From the NCBI GenBank assembly GCA_910589415.1, contig OU342631.1, positions 61,222,598 through 61,286,597 of the forward strand: a stretch of 64,000 bases of DNA, in the 5' to 3' direction. The number at the start of each line of letters is the position of its first letter. Within the stretch, counting starts at the first letter, position 1. The DNA comes from Malachius bipustulatus. Lineage: Eukaryota; Arthropoda; Insecta; Coleoptera; Melyridae. Below, in pieces: positions 35,801-47,400 of the stretch. The notes below the pieces were generated by a model. It was not told where the DNA came from. It saw nothing but the letters and a program-made list of their open reading frames with translations, and did no database searches. The position numbers were made by a program, and so were the translations under genes.

Positions 35801-38800
35801 AAGATCCTGTCACAGAAAATTATTTCAAAACTGATGTCGATTCAGGTTCATGATGCAGCGCAAAGTAGATTTTCGATTGATTTGAAGTCATCGAGCAACT
35901 CGCGACATGAAATAAGGTATTTAAGACCGCACTGTTGCCAATTCTGAAGTTTTTTTACGATCGCGCAGAAGATCCTGGCACAGAAAAATATTTCAAAATT
36001 GATGCCGATTGAGATCCACGATGCAGCGCAAAGTGGATTTTCGGTTGATTTGAAGTCATCGAGCAACTCGCGACATGAAATTAGGTATTTTAGACCGCAC
36101 TGTTGCCAATTCTGTTAATATTTTTGCGATCGCGCCGAAGATCCTGTCGCAGAAAATTATTTCAAAATTGAAGCCGATTTAGATTCACGATGCAGCGCAA
36201 AGTGGATTTTCGATTGATTTGAAGTCATCGAGCAACTTGCACATGAAATTAGGTATTTAAGACCGCACTGTTGCCAATTCTGTTAATATTTTTGCGATCG
36301 CGCCAAAGATCCTGTCGCAAAAAATTATTCCAAAACTGAAGCCGATTCAGATTCACGATGCAGCGCAAAGTGGATTTTCGGTTGATTTGAAATCATCGAG
36401 CAACTCGCGACATGAAATTAGGTATTTCAGATCGCACTGTTGCCAATTCTGTTAATATTTTTGCGATCGCGCCAAAGATCCTGTCGCAGAAAATTATTTC
36501 AAAATTGAAGCCGATTCAGATTCACGATGCAGCGCAAAGTGGATTTTCGGTTGATTTGAAGTCATCGAGCAACTCGCGACATGAAATTAGGTATTTCAGA
36601 CCGCACTGTTGCCAATTCTGAATTTTTTAACGATCGCGCAGAAGATCCTGTCACAGAAAAATATTTCAAAATTGATGCCAATTGAGATCCACGATGCAGC
36701 GCATAGTGGATTTTCGGTTGATTTGAAGTCATCGAGCAACTCGCGACATGAAATTAGGTATTTAAGACCGCACTGTTGCCAATTGTGATTTTTTTTTACG
36801 ATCGCGAGGAAGATTCTGTCACAGAAAATTATTTCAAAATTAATGCCGATTGAGATCCACGATGGCAAAGTGGATTTTCGGTTGATTTGAAGTCATCGAG
36901 CAACTCGCGACATGAAAGTAGGTATTTAAGACTGCACTGTTGCCAATTCTGTTAATATTTTTGCGATCGCGCCAAAGATCCTGTCGCAGAAAATTTTTCC
37001 AAATTGAAGCCGATTCAGATTCACGATGCAGCGCAAAGTGGATTTTCGGTTGATTTGAAGTCATCGAGCAACTCGCGACATGAAATTAGGTATTTCAGAC
37101 CGCACTGTTGCCAATTCTGAATTTTTTTACGATCGCGCAGAAGATCCTGTCACAGAAAAATATTTCAAAATTGATGCCAATTGAGATCCACGATGCAGCG
37201 CAAAGTGGATTTTCGGTTGATTTGAAGTCATCGAGCAACTCGCGACATGAAATTAGGTATTTAAGACCGCACTGTTGCCAATTCTGTTAATATTTTTGCG
37301 ATCGCGCCAAAGATCCTGTCGCAGAAAATTATTTCAAAATTGAAGCCGATTCAGATTCTGAATTTTTTTACGATCGCGAGGAAGATTCTGTCACAGAAAA
37401 ATATTTCAAATTTGATGCCAATTGAGATCCACGATGCAGCGCAAAGTGGATTTTCGGTTGATTTGAAGTCATCGAGCAACTCGTGACATGAAATTAGGTA
37501 TTTCAGACCGCACTGTTGCCAATTCTGAATTTTTTTACGATCGCGCAGAAGGTCCTGTCACAGAAAAATATTTCAAAATTGATGCCAATTGAGATCCACG
37601 ATGCAGCGCAAAGTGGATTTTCGGTTGATTTGAAGTCATCGAGCAACTCTCGACATGAAATTAGGTATTTCAGACCGCACTGTTGCCAATTCTGATTTTT
37701 TTTACGATCGCGCAGAAGATCCTGTCAGAAAAATATTTCAAAATTGATGCCAATTGAGATCCACGATGCAGCGCAAAGTGGATTTTCGGTTGATTGGAAG
37801 TCATCGAGCAACTCGCGACATGAAATTATGTATTTAAGACCGCACTGTTGCCAATTCTGTTAATATTTTTGCGATCGCGCCAAAGATCCTGTCGCAGAAA
37901 ATTATTTCAAAATTGAAGCCGATTCAGATTCACGATGCAGCGCAAAGTGGATTTTCGGTTGATTTGAAGTCATCGAGCAACTCGCGACATGAAATTAGGT
38001 ATTTCAGACCGCACTGTTGCCAATTCTGAATTTTTTTACGATCGCGCAGAAGATCCTGTCACAGAAAAATATTTCAAAATTGATGCCAATTGAGATCCAC
38101 GATGCAGCGCAAAGTGGATTTTCGGTTGATTTGAAGTCATCGAGCAACTCGCGACATGAAATTAGGTATTTAAGACTGCACTGTTGCCAATTCTGTTAAT
38201 ATTTTTGCGATCGCGCAGAAGATCCTGTCGCAGAAAATTATTTCAAAATTGAAGCCGATTCAGATTCACGATGCAGCGCAAAGTGGATTTTCGGTTGATT
38301 TGAAGTCATCGAGCAACTCGCGACAGGAAATTAGGTATTTCAGACCGCACTGTTGCCAATTCTGAATTTTTTTACGATCGCGCAGAAGATCCTGTCACAG
38401 AAAAATATTTCAAAATTGATGCCAATTGAGATCCACGATGCAGCGCAAAGTGGATTTTCGGTTGATTTGAAGTCATCGAGCAACTCGCGACATGAAATTA
38501 GGTATTTAAGACTGCACTGTTGCCAATTCTGTTAATATTTTTGCGATCGCGCAGAAGATCCTGTCGCAGAAAATTATTTCAAAATTGAAGCCGATTCAGA
38601 TTCACGATGCAGCGCAAAGTGGATTTTTGGTTGATTTGAAGTCATCGAGCAACTCGCGACAGGAAATTAGGTATTTCAGACCGCACTGTTGCCAATTCTG
38701 AATTTTTTTACGATCGCGCAGAAGATCCTGTCACAGAAAAATATTTCAAAATTGATGCCAATTGAGATCCACGATGCAGCGCAAAGTGGATTTTCGGTTG

Positions 38801-41800
38801 ATTTGAAGTCATCGAGCAACTCGCGACATGAAATTAGGTATTTCAGACCTATTGTTGCCAATTCTGAATTTTTTTACGATCGCGCAGAAGATCCTGTCAC
38901 AGAAAATTATTTCAAAATTGATGCCGATTCACGTTCATGATGCAGCGCAAAGTGGATTTTCGATTGATTTGAAGTCATCGAGCAACTCGCGACATGAAAT
39001 TAGGTATTTAAGACCGCACTGTTGCCAATTCTGAATTTTTTTACGATCGCGCAGAAGATCCTGTCACAGAAAAATATTTCAAAATTGATGCCAATTGAGA
39101 TCCACGATGCAGCGCAAAGTGGATTTTCGGTTGATTTGAAGTCATCGAGCAACTCGCGACATGAAATTAGGTATTTAAGACTGCACTGTTGCCAATTCTG
39201 TTAATATTTTTGCGATCGCGCAGAAGATCCTGTCGCAGAAAATTATTTCAAAATTGAAGCCGATTCAGATTCACGATGCAGCGCAAAGTGGATTTTTGGT
39301 TGATTTGAAGTCATCGAGCAACTCGCGACAGGAAATTAGGTATTTAAGACCGCACTGTTGCCAATTCTGAATTTTTTTACGATCGCGCAGAAGATCCTGT
39401 CACAGAAAAATATTTCAAAATTGATGCCGATTGAGATCCACGATGCAGCGCAAAGTGGATTTTCGGTTGATTTGAAGTCATCGAGCAACTCGCGACATGA
39501 AATTAGGTATTTAAGACCGCACTGTTGCCAATTCTGTTAATATTTTTGCGATCGCGCAGAAGATCCTGTCACAGAAAAATATTTCAAAATTGATGCCAAT
39601 TGAGGTCCACGATGCAGCGCAAAGTGGATTTTCGGTTGATTTGAAGTCATCGAGCAACTCGCGACATGAAATTAGGTATTTAAGACTGCACTGTTGCCAA
39701 TTCTGTTAATATTTTTGCGATCGCGCAGAAGATCCTGTCGCAGAAAATTATTTCAAAATTGAAGCCGATTCAGATTCACGATGCAGCGCAAAGTGGATTT
39801 TCGGTTGATTTGAAGTCATCGAGCAACTCGCGACATGAAATTAGGTATTTAAGACTGCACTGTTGCCAATTCTGTTAATATTTTTGCGATCGCGCAGAAG
39901 ATCCTGTCGCAGAAAATTATTTCAAAATTGAAGCCGATTCAGATTCACGATGCAGCGCAAAGTGGATTTTTGGTTGATTTGAAGTCATCGAGCAACTCGC
40001 GACAGGAAATTAGGTATTTCAGACCGCACTGTTGCCAATTCTGAATTTTTTTACGATCGCGCAGAAGATCCTGTCACAGAAAAATATTTCAAAATTGATG
40101 CCAATTGAGATCCACGATGCAGCGCAAAGTGGATTTTCGGTTGATTTGAAGTCATCGAGCAACTCGCGACATGAAATTAGGTATTTCAGACCTATTGTTG
40201 CCAATTCTGAATTTTTTTACGATCGCGCAGAAGATCCTGTCACAGAGAATTATTTCAAAATTGATGCCGATTCACGTTCATGATGCAGCGCAAAGTGGAT
40301 TTTCGGTTGATTTGAAGTCATCGAGCAACTCGCGACATGAAATTAGGTATTTCAGACCGCACTGTTGCCAATTCTGAATTTTTTTACGATCGCGCAGAAG
40401 ATCCTGTCACAGAAAAATATTTCAAAATTGATGCCAATTGAGATCCACGATGCAGCGCAAAGTGGATTTTCGGTTGATTTGAAGTCATCGAGCAACTCGC
40501 GACATGAAATTAGGTATTTAAGACTGCACTGTTGCCAATTCTGTTAATATTTTTGCGATCGCGCAGAAGATCCTGTCGCAGAAAATTATTTCAAAATTGA
40601 AGCCGATTCAGATTCACGATGCAGCGCAAAGTGGATTTTTGGTTGATTTGAAGTCATCGAGCAACTCGCGACAGGAAATTAGGTATTTCAGACCGCACTG
40701 TTGCCAATTCTGAATTTTTTTACGATCGCGCAGAAGATCCTGTCACAGAAAAATATTTCAAAATTGATGCCAATTGAGATCCACGATGCAGCGCAAAGTG
40801 GATTTTCGGTTGATTTGAAGTCATCGAGCAACTCGCGACATGAAATTAGGTATTTCAGACCTATTGTTGCCAATTCTGAATTTTTTTACGATCGCGCAGA
40901 AGATCCTGTCACAGAAAATTATTTCAAAATTGATGCCGATTCACGTTCATGATGCAGCGCAAAGTGGATTTTCGATTGATTTGAAGTCATCGAGCAACTC
41001 GCGACATGAAATTAGGTATTTAAGACCGCACTGTTGCCAATTCTGAATTTTTTTTACGATCGCGCAGAAGATCCTGTCACAGAAAAATATTTCAAAATTG
41101 ATGCCGATTGAGATCCACGATGCAGCGCAAAGTGGATTTTCGGTTGATTTGAAGTCATCGAGCAACTCGCGACATGAAATTAGGTATTTAAGACCGCACT
41201 GTTGCCAATTCTGAATTTTTTTACGATCGCGCAGAAGATCCTGTCACAGAAAAATATTTCAAAATTGATGCCAATTGAGATCCACGATGCAGTGCAAAGT
41301 GGATTTTCGGTTGATTTGAAGTCATCGAGCAACTCGCGACATGAAATTAGGTATTTAAGACCGCACTGTTGCCAATTGTGAATTTTTTTTACGATCGCGA
41401 GGAAGATTCTGTCACAGAAAATTATTTCAAAATTAATGCCGATTGAGATCCACGATGCAGCGCAAAGTGGATTTTCGGTTGATTTGAAGTCATCGAGCAA
41501 CTCGCGACATGAAATTAGGTATTTAAGGCTGCACTGTTGCCAATTCTGTTAATATTTTTGCGATCGCGCCAAAGATCCTGTCGCAGAAAATTATTTCAAA
41601 ATTGAAGCCGATTCAGATTCTGAATTTTTTTACGATCGCGAGGAAGATTCTGTCACAGAAAAATCTTTCAAATTTGATGCCAATTGAGATCCACGATGCA
41701 GCGCAAAGTGGATTTTCGGTTGATTTGAAGTCATCGAGCAACTCGTGACATGAAATTAGGTATTTCAGACCGCACTGTTGCCAATTCTGTTAATATTTTT

Positions 41801-42739
41801 GCGATCGCGCCAAAGATCCTGTCGCAGAAAATTATTTCAAAATTGAAGCCGATTCAGATTCACGATGCAGCGCAAAGTGGATTTTCGGTTGATTTGAAGT
41901 CATCGAGCAACTCGCGACACGAAATTAGGTATTTAAGACCGCACTGTTGCCAATTCTGTTAATATTTTTGCGATCGCGCCAAAGATCCTGTCGCAGAAAA
42001 TTATTTCAAAATTGAAGCCGATTCAGATTCACGATGTAGCGCAAAGTGGATTTTTGGTTGATTTGAAGTCATCGAGCAACTCGCGACAGGAAATTAGATA
42101 TTTAAGACCGCACTGTTGCCAATTCTGTTAATATTTTTGCGATCGCGCAGAAGATCCTGTCGCAGAAAATTATTTCAAAATTGAAGCCGATTCAGATTCA
42201 CGATGCAAGGCAAAGTGGATTTTCGATTGATTTGAAGTCATCGAGCAGCTCGCGACATGAAATTAGGTATTTAAAACCGCACTGTTGTCAATTCTGATTT
42301 TTTTTACGATCGCGCAGAAGATTCTGTCACAGAAAATTATTTCAAAATTAATGCCGATTGAGATCCACTATGCAGCGCAAAGTGGATTTTCGGTTGATTT
42401 GAAGTCATCGAGCAACTCGCGACATGAAATTAGGTATTTAAGACCGCACTGTTGCCAATTCTGTTAATACTTTTGCGATCGCGCCAAAGATCCTGTCGCA
42501 GAAAATTATTTCAAAATTAATGCCGATTGAGATACACGATGCAGCGCAAAGTGGATTTTCGGTTGATTTGAAGTCATCGAGCAACTCGCGACATGAAATT
42601 AGGTATTTAAGACCGCACTGTTGCCAATTCTGAAAATATTTTTGCGATCGCGCCGAAGATCCTGTCGCAGAAAATTATTTCAAAATTGATGCCGATTGAG
42701 ATCCACTATGCAGCGCAAAGTGGATTTTCGGTTGATTTA
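26835..42739 (+). repeat. Satellite array B, about 168-bp monomers with dimeric higher order
   Basis: About 94 monomers. In much of the array two types alternate. One has CTGAATTTTTTTACGATCGCGC with GATGCCAATTGAGATCC. The other has CTGTTAATATTTTTGCGATCGC with GAAGCCGATTCAGATTC. This gives a dimeric period near 336 bp (type-1 starts at 38,017, 38,353, 38,689, 39,022 and 39,358). Blocks of several monomers are copied over longer distances, for example around 28,315-29,362 and 35,848-37,064. All units keep a CGATCGCG core. Junctions such as GATTCAGATTCTGAATTTTTTT (near 29,650, 31,070, 37,350 and 41,615) mark a repeated internal deletion. Recurrent 60-100-codon frames are monomer translations. 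Confidence 0.97.
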
Positions 42740-43019
42740 AGAATAAGCATAAAATTGTGCAACTTAATATCTAATTTAACCGATTTCGTATCTCCAACCG
42801 CTTCCAAGTAAATTAAAGTTTCTTATACAGTTACTGTCTTCATAACGTGTAACGGTTACTAATTTCCCCTCCATCCCCTCCACTTTATCAAGGACCTCAC
42901 ATCATCCTTAATAAGAATATATTAACTGCAAACAGTTTTTGAGGTCCGACCGCAAAAGCTCTATTTGCGACCGCAAAAGCAGTTTGGACTGCAAAGCATC
43001 CCTTCGGAGTAAATAAAAG
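42740..43019. other. Element B, unique right flank of the satellite
   Basis: A non-satellite AT-rich stretch followed by several GACYGCAAA motifs approaching the right terminal repeat. No gene is seen. Confidence 0.6.
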
Positions 43020-43044
43020 ACCGCAAATCATCCCGTTAAGAAAG
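43020..43044 (-). repeat. Element B right terminal inverted repeat
   Basis: On the minus strand it starts CTTTCTTAACGGGATGATTT. It pairs with 26,664-26,688 with two mismatches and is followed directly by (AT)n. Confidence 0.8.
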
Positions 43045-43068
43045 ATATATATATATATATATATATAT
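43045..43068. repeat. (TA)n microsatellite right of element B
   Basis: About 24 bases of AT repeats. The right shell of the gag insert begins immediately after, at CGTGGGCAGG. Confidence 0.95.
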
Positions 43069-43189
43069 CGTGGGCAGGTGAATTTTGGAAAACCACTTTT
43101 TCGTGATCTGGGGGTCATGATCGGTGGACATTTGATGAGTTTGGGTGATTTTCGAAAAGTGATGTCGTCCTCAATAGTGTATTTTTTGT

Positions 43190-44418
43190 TAAAAAATACA
43201 CTAATACAGGACGCTCCCTTGTCTCTTAATGACCCTATCTGTCAAAGAATCCAATGCCGTCTGAATCATGTGATCTCTAGAATCAATAGATTCAAACTTG
43301 ATCAAGATCCCGAAGCAAAAGCTTTAGCTGATGCTTTATTTTCTGAGGCTCTAGAATTAGAAGGTCAATGGCTTCTGAAAAATGACCAGTCCCTAGACCA
43401 AACAGATAACTCATCTAATCCCCAGAGTGCATCAAGCTCTACTGTCTCCACTCATTCTAGACCTAGTGTTCCAGTTTATAAATGGAATATTAAATTTTCT
43501 GGTTCCTCTAAGGATAATTTGATCCAATTTCTGGAAAAGGTCAAAGAACTTCAAAGGTCGAGAAATGTCTCAGACCGCGATCTTTTTGATTCTGCTATGG
43601 ATCTTTTTGAAGACAAGGCCCTGATTTGGTTTCGCAGTGTTGCAAGCTCAATTATTTCTTGGGAAGATCTCAAGAATAAATTGAAAATTACTTTTCTCCT
43701 CTCTTACGACGATGACCTATTAGAGGAAATCAAACAACGAACTCATGGTGAATTTGAATTAGTTGCTATCTATGTTGCCTCGATGCAAGGCTTGTTTAAG
43801 AGACTATCTACTCCTCCATCAGAAGTGGAACAATTTAAAATAATCAAGAAAAATCTTCACCCTTATTTCCAAAACCATCTTGCCCTAGTTGAGGTAAACA
43901 ACATTCAGGACATAATTTCCATTGGTAAGAAGTTAGAAGATAATAGGACTATAGTCCAACAATATCGTCCCCCTCCCTCTAAGAAGGTTCAAAGTCTCTT
44001 AAATTCAGACCTAGCATGTTCTGGAGAACCAGCCTTTTTCTCTTCTCGTAAAGCCAGAGACACACCAACTAAAGGTGCACCTACACCTAGTAACACCAAG
44101 ATCCCAGTTACTAACCTTTCTGCAGTCACCTGTTGGAATTGTTCCAACAAAGGTCATACCTATGTAAGGTGTAATCTCCCTAGAAAAGTTTTTTGTTATG
44201 GCTGTGGCCATAAAAATGTCTACAAGTCTAAATGCCCCTCATGTTCGGCAGATTTCCTGAACTCTCTCAAAGTCACTTCTCGTTCAAAAAACGGCGAAGT
44301 TGCACAACAGGGTGCAGTGCGACAAGAAGAGACAAGCCGCCCAAAGCGAGCCCTTGTAGAAAAGAGCTTGAAGTCAAAGGACGATCAGTCTCCTCCCTCT
44401 CCAAAAGACCAGCACTAG
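43190..44418 (+). pseudogene. gag: Gypsy-1 gag, main part (capsid and nucleocapsid)
   Basis: The frame is open from 43,078, but its ATG and first 37 or so codons lie in inserted DNA. Gag-like sequence begins near 43,190. It contains the helix RLNHVISRINRFK, a capsid-like region with LIQFLEKVKELQ, DLFEDKALIWFRSV and LKITFLLSY, and a zinc knuckle CWNCSNKGHTYVRC (CX2CX4HX4C, about 44,130-44,172). A second Cys-rich knuckle, CYGCGHKNVYKSKC, follows. Gag forms the particle shell and binds RNA. The N-terminal part lies at 10,711-10,926. The frame overlaps pol, with a -1 slippery site at 44,286-44,292. Confidence 0.9.
44286..44292 (+). promoter_or_regulatory. -1 ribosomal frameshift site, gag to pol
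   Basis: AAAAAAC lies in register with gag as A AAA AAC, the classical X XXY YYZ form. A -1 slip there enters the pol frame. About nine bases later TGCAC and GTGCA can pair around AACAGG, giving a possible stimulatory hairpin. The site falls inside the gag/pol overlap, just after the nucleocapsid zinc knuckles, as expected. Confidence 0.8.
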
Positions 44419-47400
44419 TATCTTCCAGTTATCTTGTTGATTTCACTATTCAAAAGGAACAGTGGAAATCATGGTTGCAAAAAGTTGCAAACTTTTTCGA
44501 ATCTTTTCGAATACCTCCTAAACAGGACATACCTAAACCAATAAGTGCTGACTCTTTAATACCTGTTGTAGCTCCAATCTTACTATCTAACCCTGTTGAT
44601 AATAGGCCATTTATAGCTGTTAAAATGTGTGACGTACCTTATACAGCCCTCTTTGATACCGGCGCCAATATCTCTGTTTGTGATTTGGAAACCATGCAGG
44701 AAGTTCTGGGTGAACTACCCATCCCTTCCAAAAATTCGGATTTATTGTGTTCTCTAAAAAATGCCGATGGTTCCCCTCTATCTGATATCGACATAATTGA
44801 ACTCGATCTAACCATAGATGACGTCACAAAGAAAGTACAATTCCATGTGGTATCTTCCATCTCACCACAGATTATCTTGGGAATAGACGTAGCTCGTATT
44901 TTCAACATGATGATTAATTTCGTAAATGAATCTTTCGAAGTTCATCCCGGTGATCCTTCGTCTTCATTATCTTCTATCCTACCTGACGAACTCAAGGTTT
45001 GTGCTATCAATAAGATTCAGGATATCTCTTGTTTACCTCCTACCGACCTATCTAGACTTGAATTGACGATAGACAAATTCAAAAGTTTGGCCCGTGTTGA
45101 TATACTCCCTGAGACTAATGTGCTATGCCATTCCATAGAAACAAAAGACGCTAAGCCTTTTAGACAGAGACAATATCCCTTATCTCCAACCCTTCAACAA
45201 TATCTGAATGAAGAGGTAGATAAATTACTTAAGTTGGAAATAGTCGAAAAAAGTAATTCTCCTTGGGTGTCCCCTGTTCTTTTGGTCCGCAAGAAAGACA
45301 AAACATACCGTATGTGTTTTGATGGTCGGAAACTAAACGAGATCACCACACATGACTCATATCCCCTGCCTAGAATCGATACTATCTTGAGCAAGCTCAA
45401 AGACGCTAATTACCTTACCTCCATCGATTTAAAGCAGGCTTTCTTTCAAGTTCCTTTGGATGAAGAATCCCGCCCAAAGACCGCTTTTGTAGTTCCCGGG
45501 AGAGGTTTATTCCAATTCCGACGAATGCCTTTCGGACTGAGAAACAGTGCTCAAACCCAACAACGACTTATGGACACAATTTTAGGTCCAGCTTTGGAGC
45601 CATTTGTTTTCGTTTATCTTGACGATATAATTATCGCCACCAATAGTTTCGAGAAGCACCTGGAAATTTTAAGGGAAGTATACGAGCGTTTAAAAGACGC
45701 TAATCTTACTGTCAACTTCGATAAATGTCACTTCTGTCGAGATTCTCTCTCCTTTTTGGGTTTTATTATCGATAGAAACGGATTGCGAGTTAGTGAAGAG
45801 AAAGTTAAATCGATTATTGAGTCCCCTGTTCCTCATAACACCACTGGAGTAAGACACGTCCTAGGTATCTTACAATATTATAGGCGTTTCATAAAGGATT
45901 TTTCTACAATCAGTGCTCCTATCTCAGCTCTGCTACATAACCGAAAAAAGGGACAGTCAATAACTTGGAACTCAGAAGCTGATCAAGCTTTTAAACTTCT
46001 CAAAGAACGACTAACTACAGCTCCCGTTCTAGCTAGCCCAGATTTCTCGAAGCCCTTTTGCATACAGACGGATGCAAGTGATTTCGGGTTAGGTGCAGTG
46101 CTCTTTCAAGTTGAGGGAGATTTCGAACACCCCATTGCTTTTGCTAGTCGAATGCTTTCGAAAGCCGAGAAGAAATACACTGTTACCGAAAGAGAATGTT
46201 TAGGTGTCCTCTTTGGTATAGAATACTTTCGCCCTTATGTCGAAGGTGCAAATTTTACAGTTTATACCGATCATGCCTCTCTTCTCTGGCTTCGCACGTT
46301 AAAAGATCCTATGGGTCGCGTAGCTAGATGGTGTTTACGCCTCAGCCAGTTTGATTTCGACATTAAACATCGAAAAGGCACTTGCAATGTCCCTGCAGAC
46401 TATCTTTCCCGTTCTATTTCTTCTATCTCTCTTCAAAACTTTGTACCTGATGATTGGTATAAAGACATGGTCTCCAAAGTTACCGAGTTTCCTGAGAAAT
46501 ACCCTGACTTTACCGTCAAAGACAATATTCTTTATAAACATGTTAAGCCTCGAGTGGAAGTCGTGTCAAACCTATCTGATTGGAAAATTGTTGTCCCTAC
46601 TCCTAACCGGGAGGAAATAATTGCTCAATTTCATGACCCTCCAACTTCTGCGCATTTTGGAGTAAGTAAAACTTTGGCGAGAATATCTGAAGTTTATTAT
46701 TGGCCCAAAATGATTATCTCAGTCAAAAAGTACGTGAGAAACTGCCAGGTTTGTGGTTCACACAAAGCCCCAAACACTGCTCGCGTAGGACTCATGGGTA
46801 ATTATAAGAAAATCAATTTTCCCTTCCAATTTCTCTCTATTGACTTCATGGGACCTTTCCCTCGATCTAAGGCTAGAAACACCCAACTTTTAGTCGTCAC
46901 AGATTGGTTTTCGAAGTTCGTTTTGGTTAAACCAATGCCTAATACTACAGCAGCTGCCGTTACAAAATTTCTTGAGAACCAAGTGTTCTTAATTTTCGGT
47001 GTGCCCCAAATTCTGCTTTGTGACAACGCTCAAATTTTTAAAAGCAGTCTATTTACTAATTTGCTGAAAAACTATGAAGTTAATTTGTGGTATAGCGCCA
47101 GGCATTTATCTCAGGTGAATCCGACCGAGAGAACGAATCGTACCATCCTTACAGCCATCTCATCTTACATCCGTGACAATCATAAAGATTGGGATAAAAA
47201 TGTTTATAAAATTGCACAAGCAATTAACTTATCGGTGAGCGAAGTTACTAAACACGCTCCAGCTTTCCTACTCTTCGCTAGAAATGTCCCTGTAGACGGA
47301 ACCTTTTACGGTCCAGTCTCAGATAATTATCTAGAATTACCTGATGATCTGTCTTATGTTCATCGAGAACAAGACATATCTAAACTACCTCCTATCTTCA

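Larger units (their letters stand above)
26664..43044. mobile_element. Element B: 16.4-kb satellite-cored element with inverted ends, in (TA)n
   Basis: The ends form a 25-base inverted repeat with two mismatches (CTTTYTYAACGGGATGATTT, then GCGGT), at 26,664-26,688 and 43,020-43,044. Both abut (TA)n. Several GACYGCAAA motifs follow inside each end (26,720, 26,742 and 26,764 on the left; about four near 42,960-43,020 on the right). The core is about 15.9 kb of satellite of the same family as element A but a different subfamily. The terminal repeats are unrelated to those of A, although the plan is the same: TIR, short subterminal repeats, satellite, and mirrored end. No transposase is encoded. 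Confidence 0.7.
10927..43189. mobile_element. 32-kb composite insert splitting Gypsy-1 gag
   Basis: Everything between the two gag halves is foreign. The outer shell is about 1.2 kb on the left (10,927-12,153) and 120 bases on the right (43,069-43,189). Inside it sit (TA)n tracts, a Penelope-like element and two satellite-cored elements. TTGAAAAT on the left and TTAAAAAAT on the right could be an imperfect 8-9-bp target duplication, with CAAAAAA and TTTTTTG as short inverted ends. An alternative border is the direct repeat AATAGTGTATTTTT (about 10,945 and 43,174). It would put extra residues into Gag that do not fit the family, so I prefer the first. The class of the shell element is unknown. 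Confidence 0.55.

Noticed and set aside
16191..42467. Dozens of 60-106-codon open frames with repeated peptides on both strands
   Set aside because: They are translations of the 168-170-bp satellite monomer, appear once per monomer or dimer, and have no recognisable domain or start context.
15585..42739. CRISPR-like regular repetition
   Set aside because: Units are contiguous, 168-170 bp, with no unique spacers, in a eukaryotic context.
10945..43188. AATAGTGTATTTTT direct repeat as the target duplication of the gag insert
   Set aside because: It would add about 14 residues to Gag that do not fit the helix spacing of related proteins, and flank-like similarity at 7,686 crosses that border. 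Kept only as an alternative.
43078..43189. ATG at 43,078 as the true gag start
   Set aside because: The first codons lie in inserted DNA next to (TA)n, and the real gag N-terminus is at 10,711.
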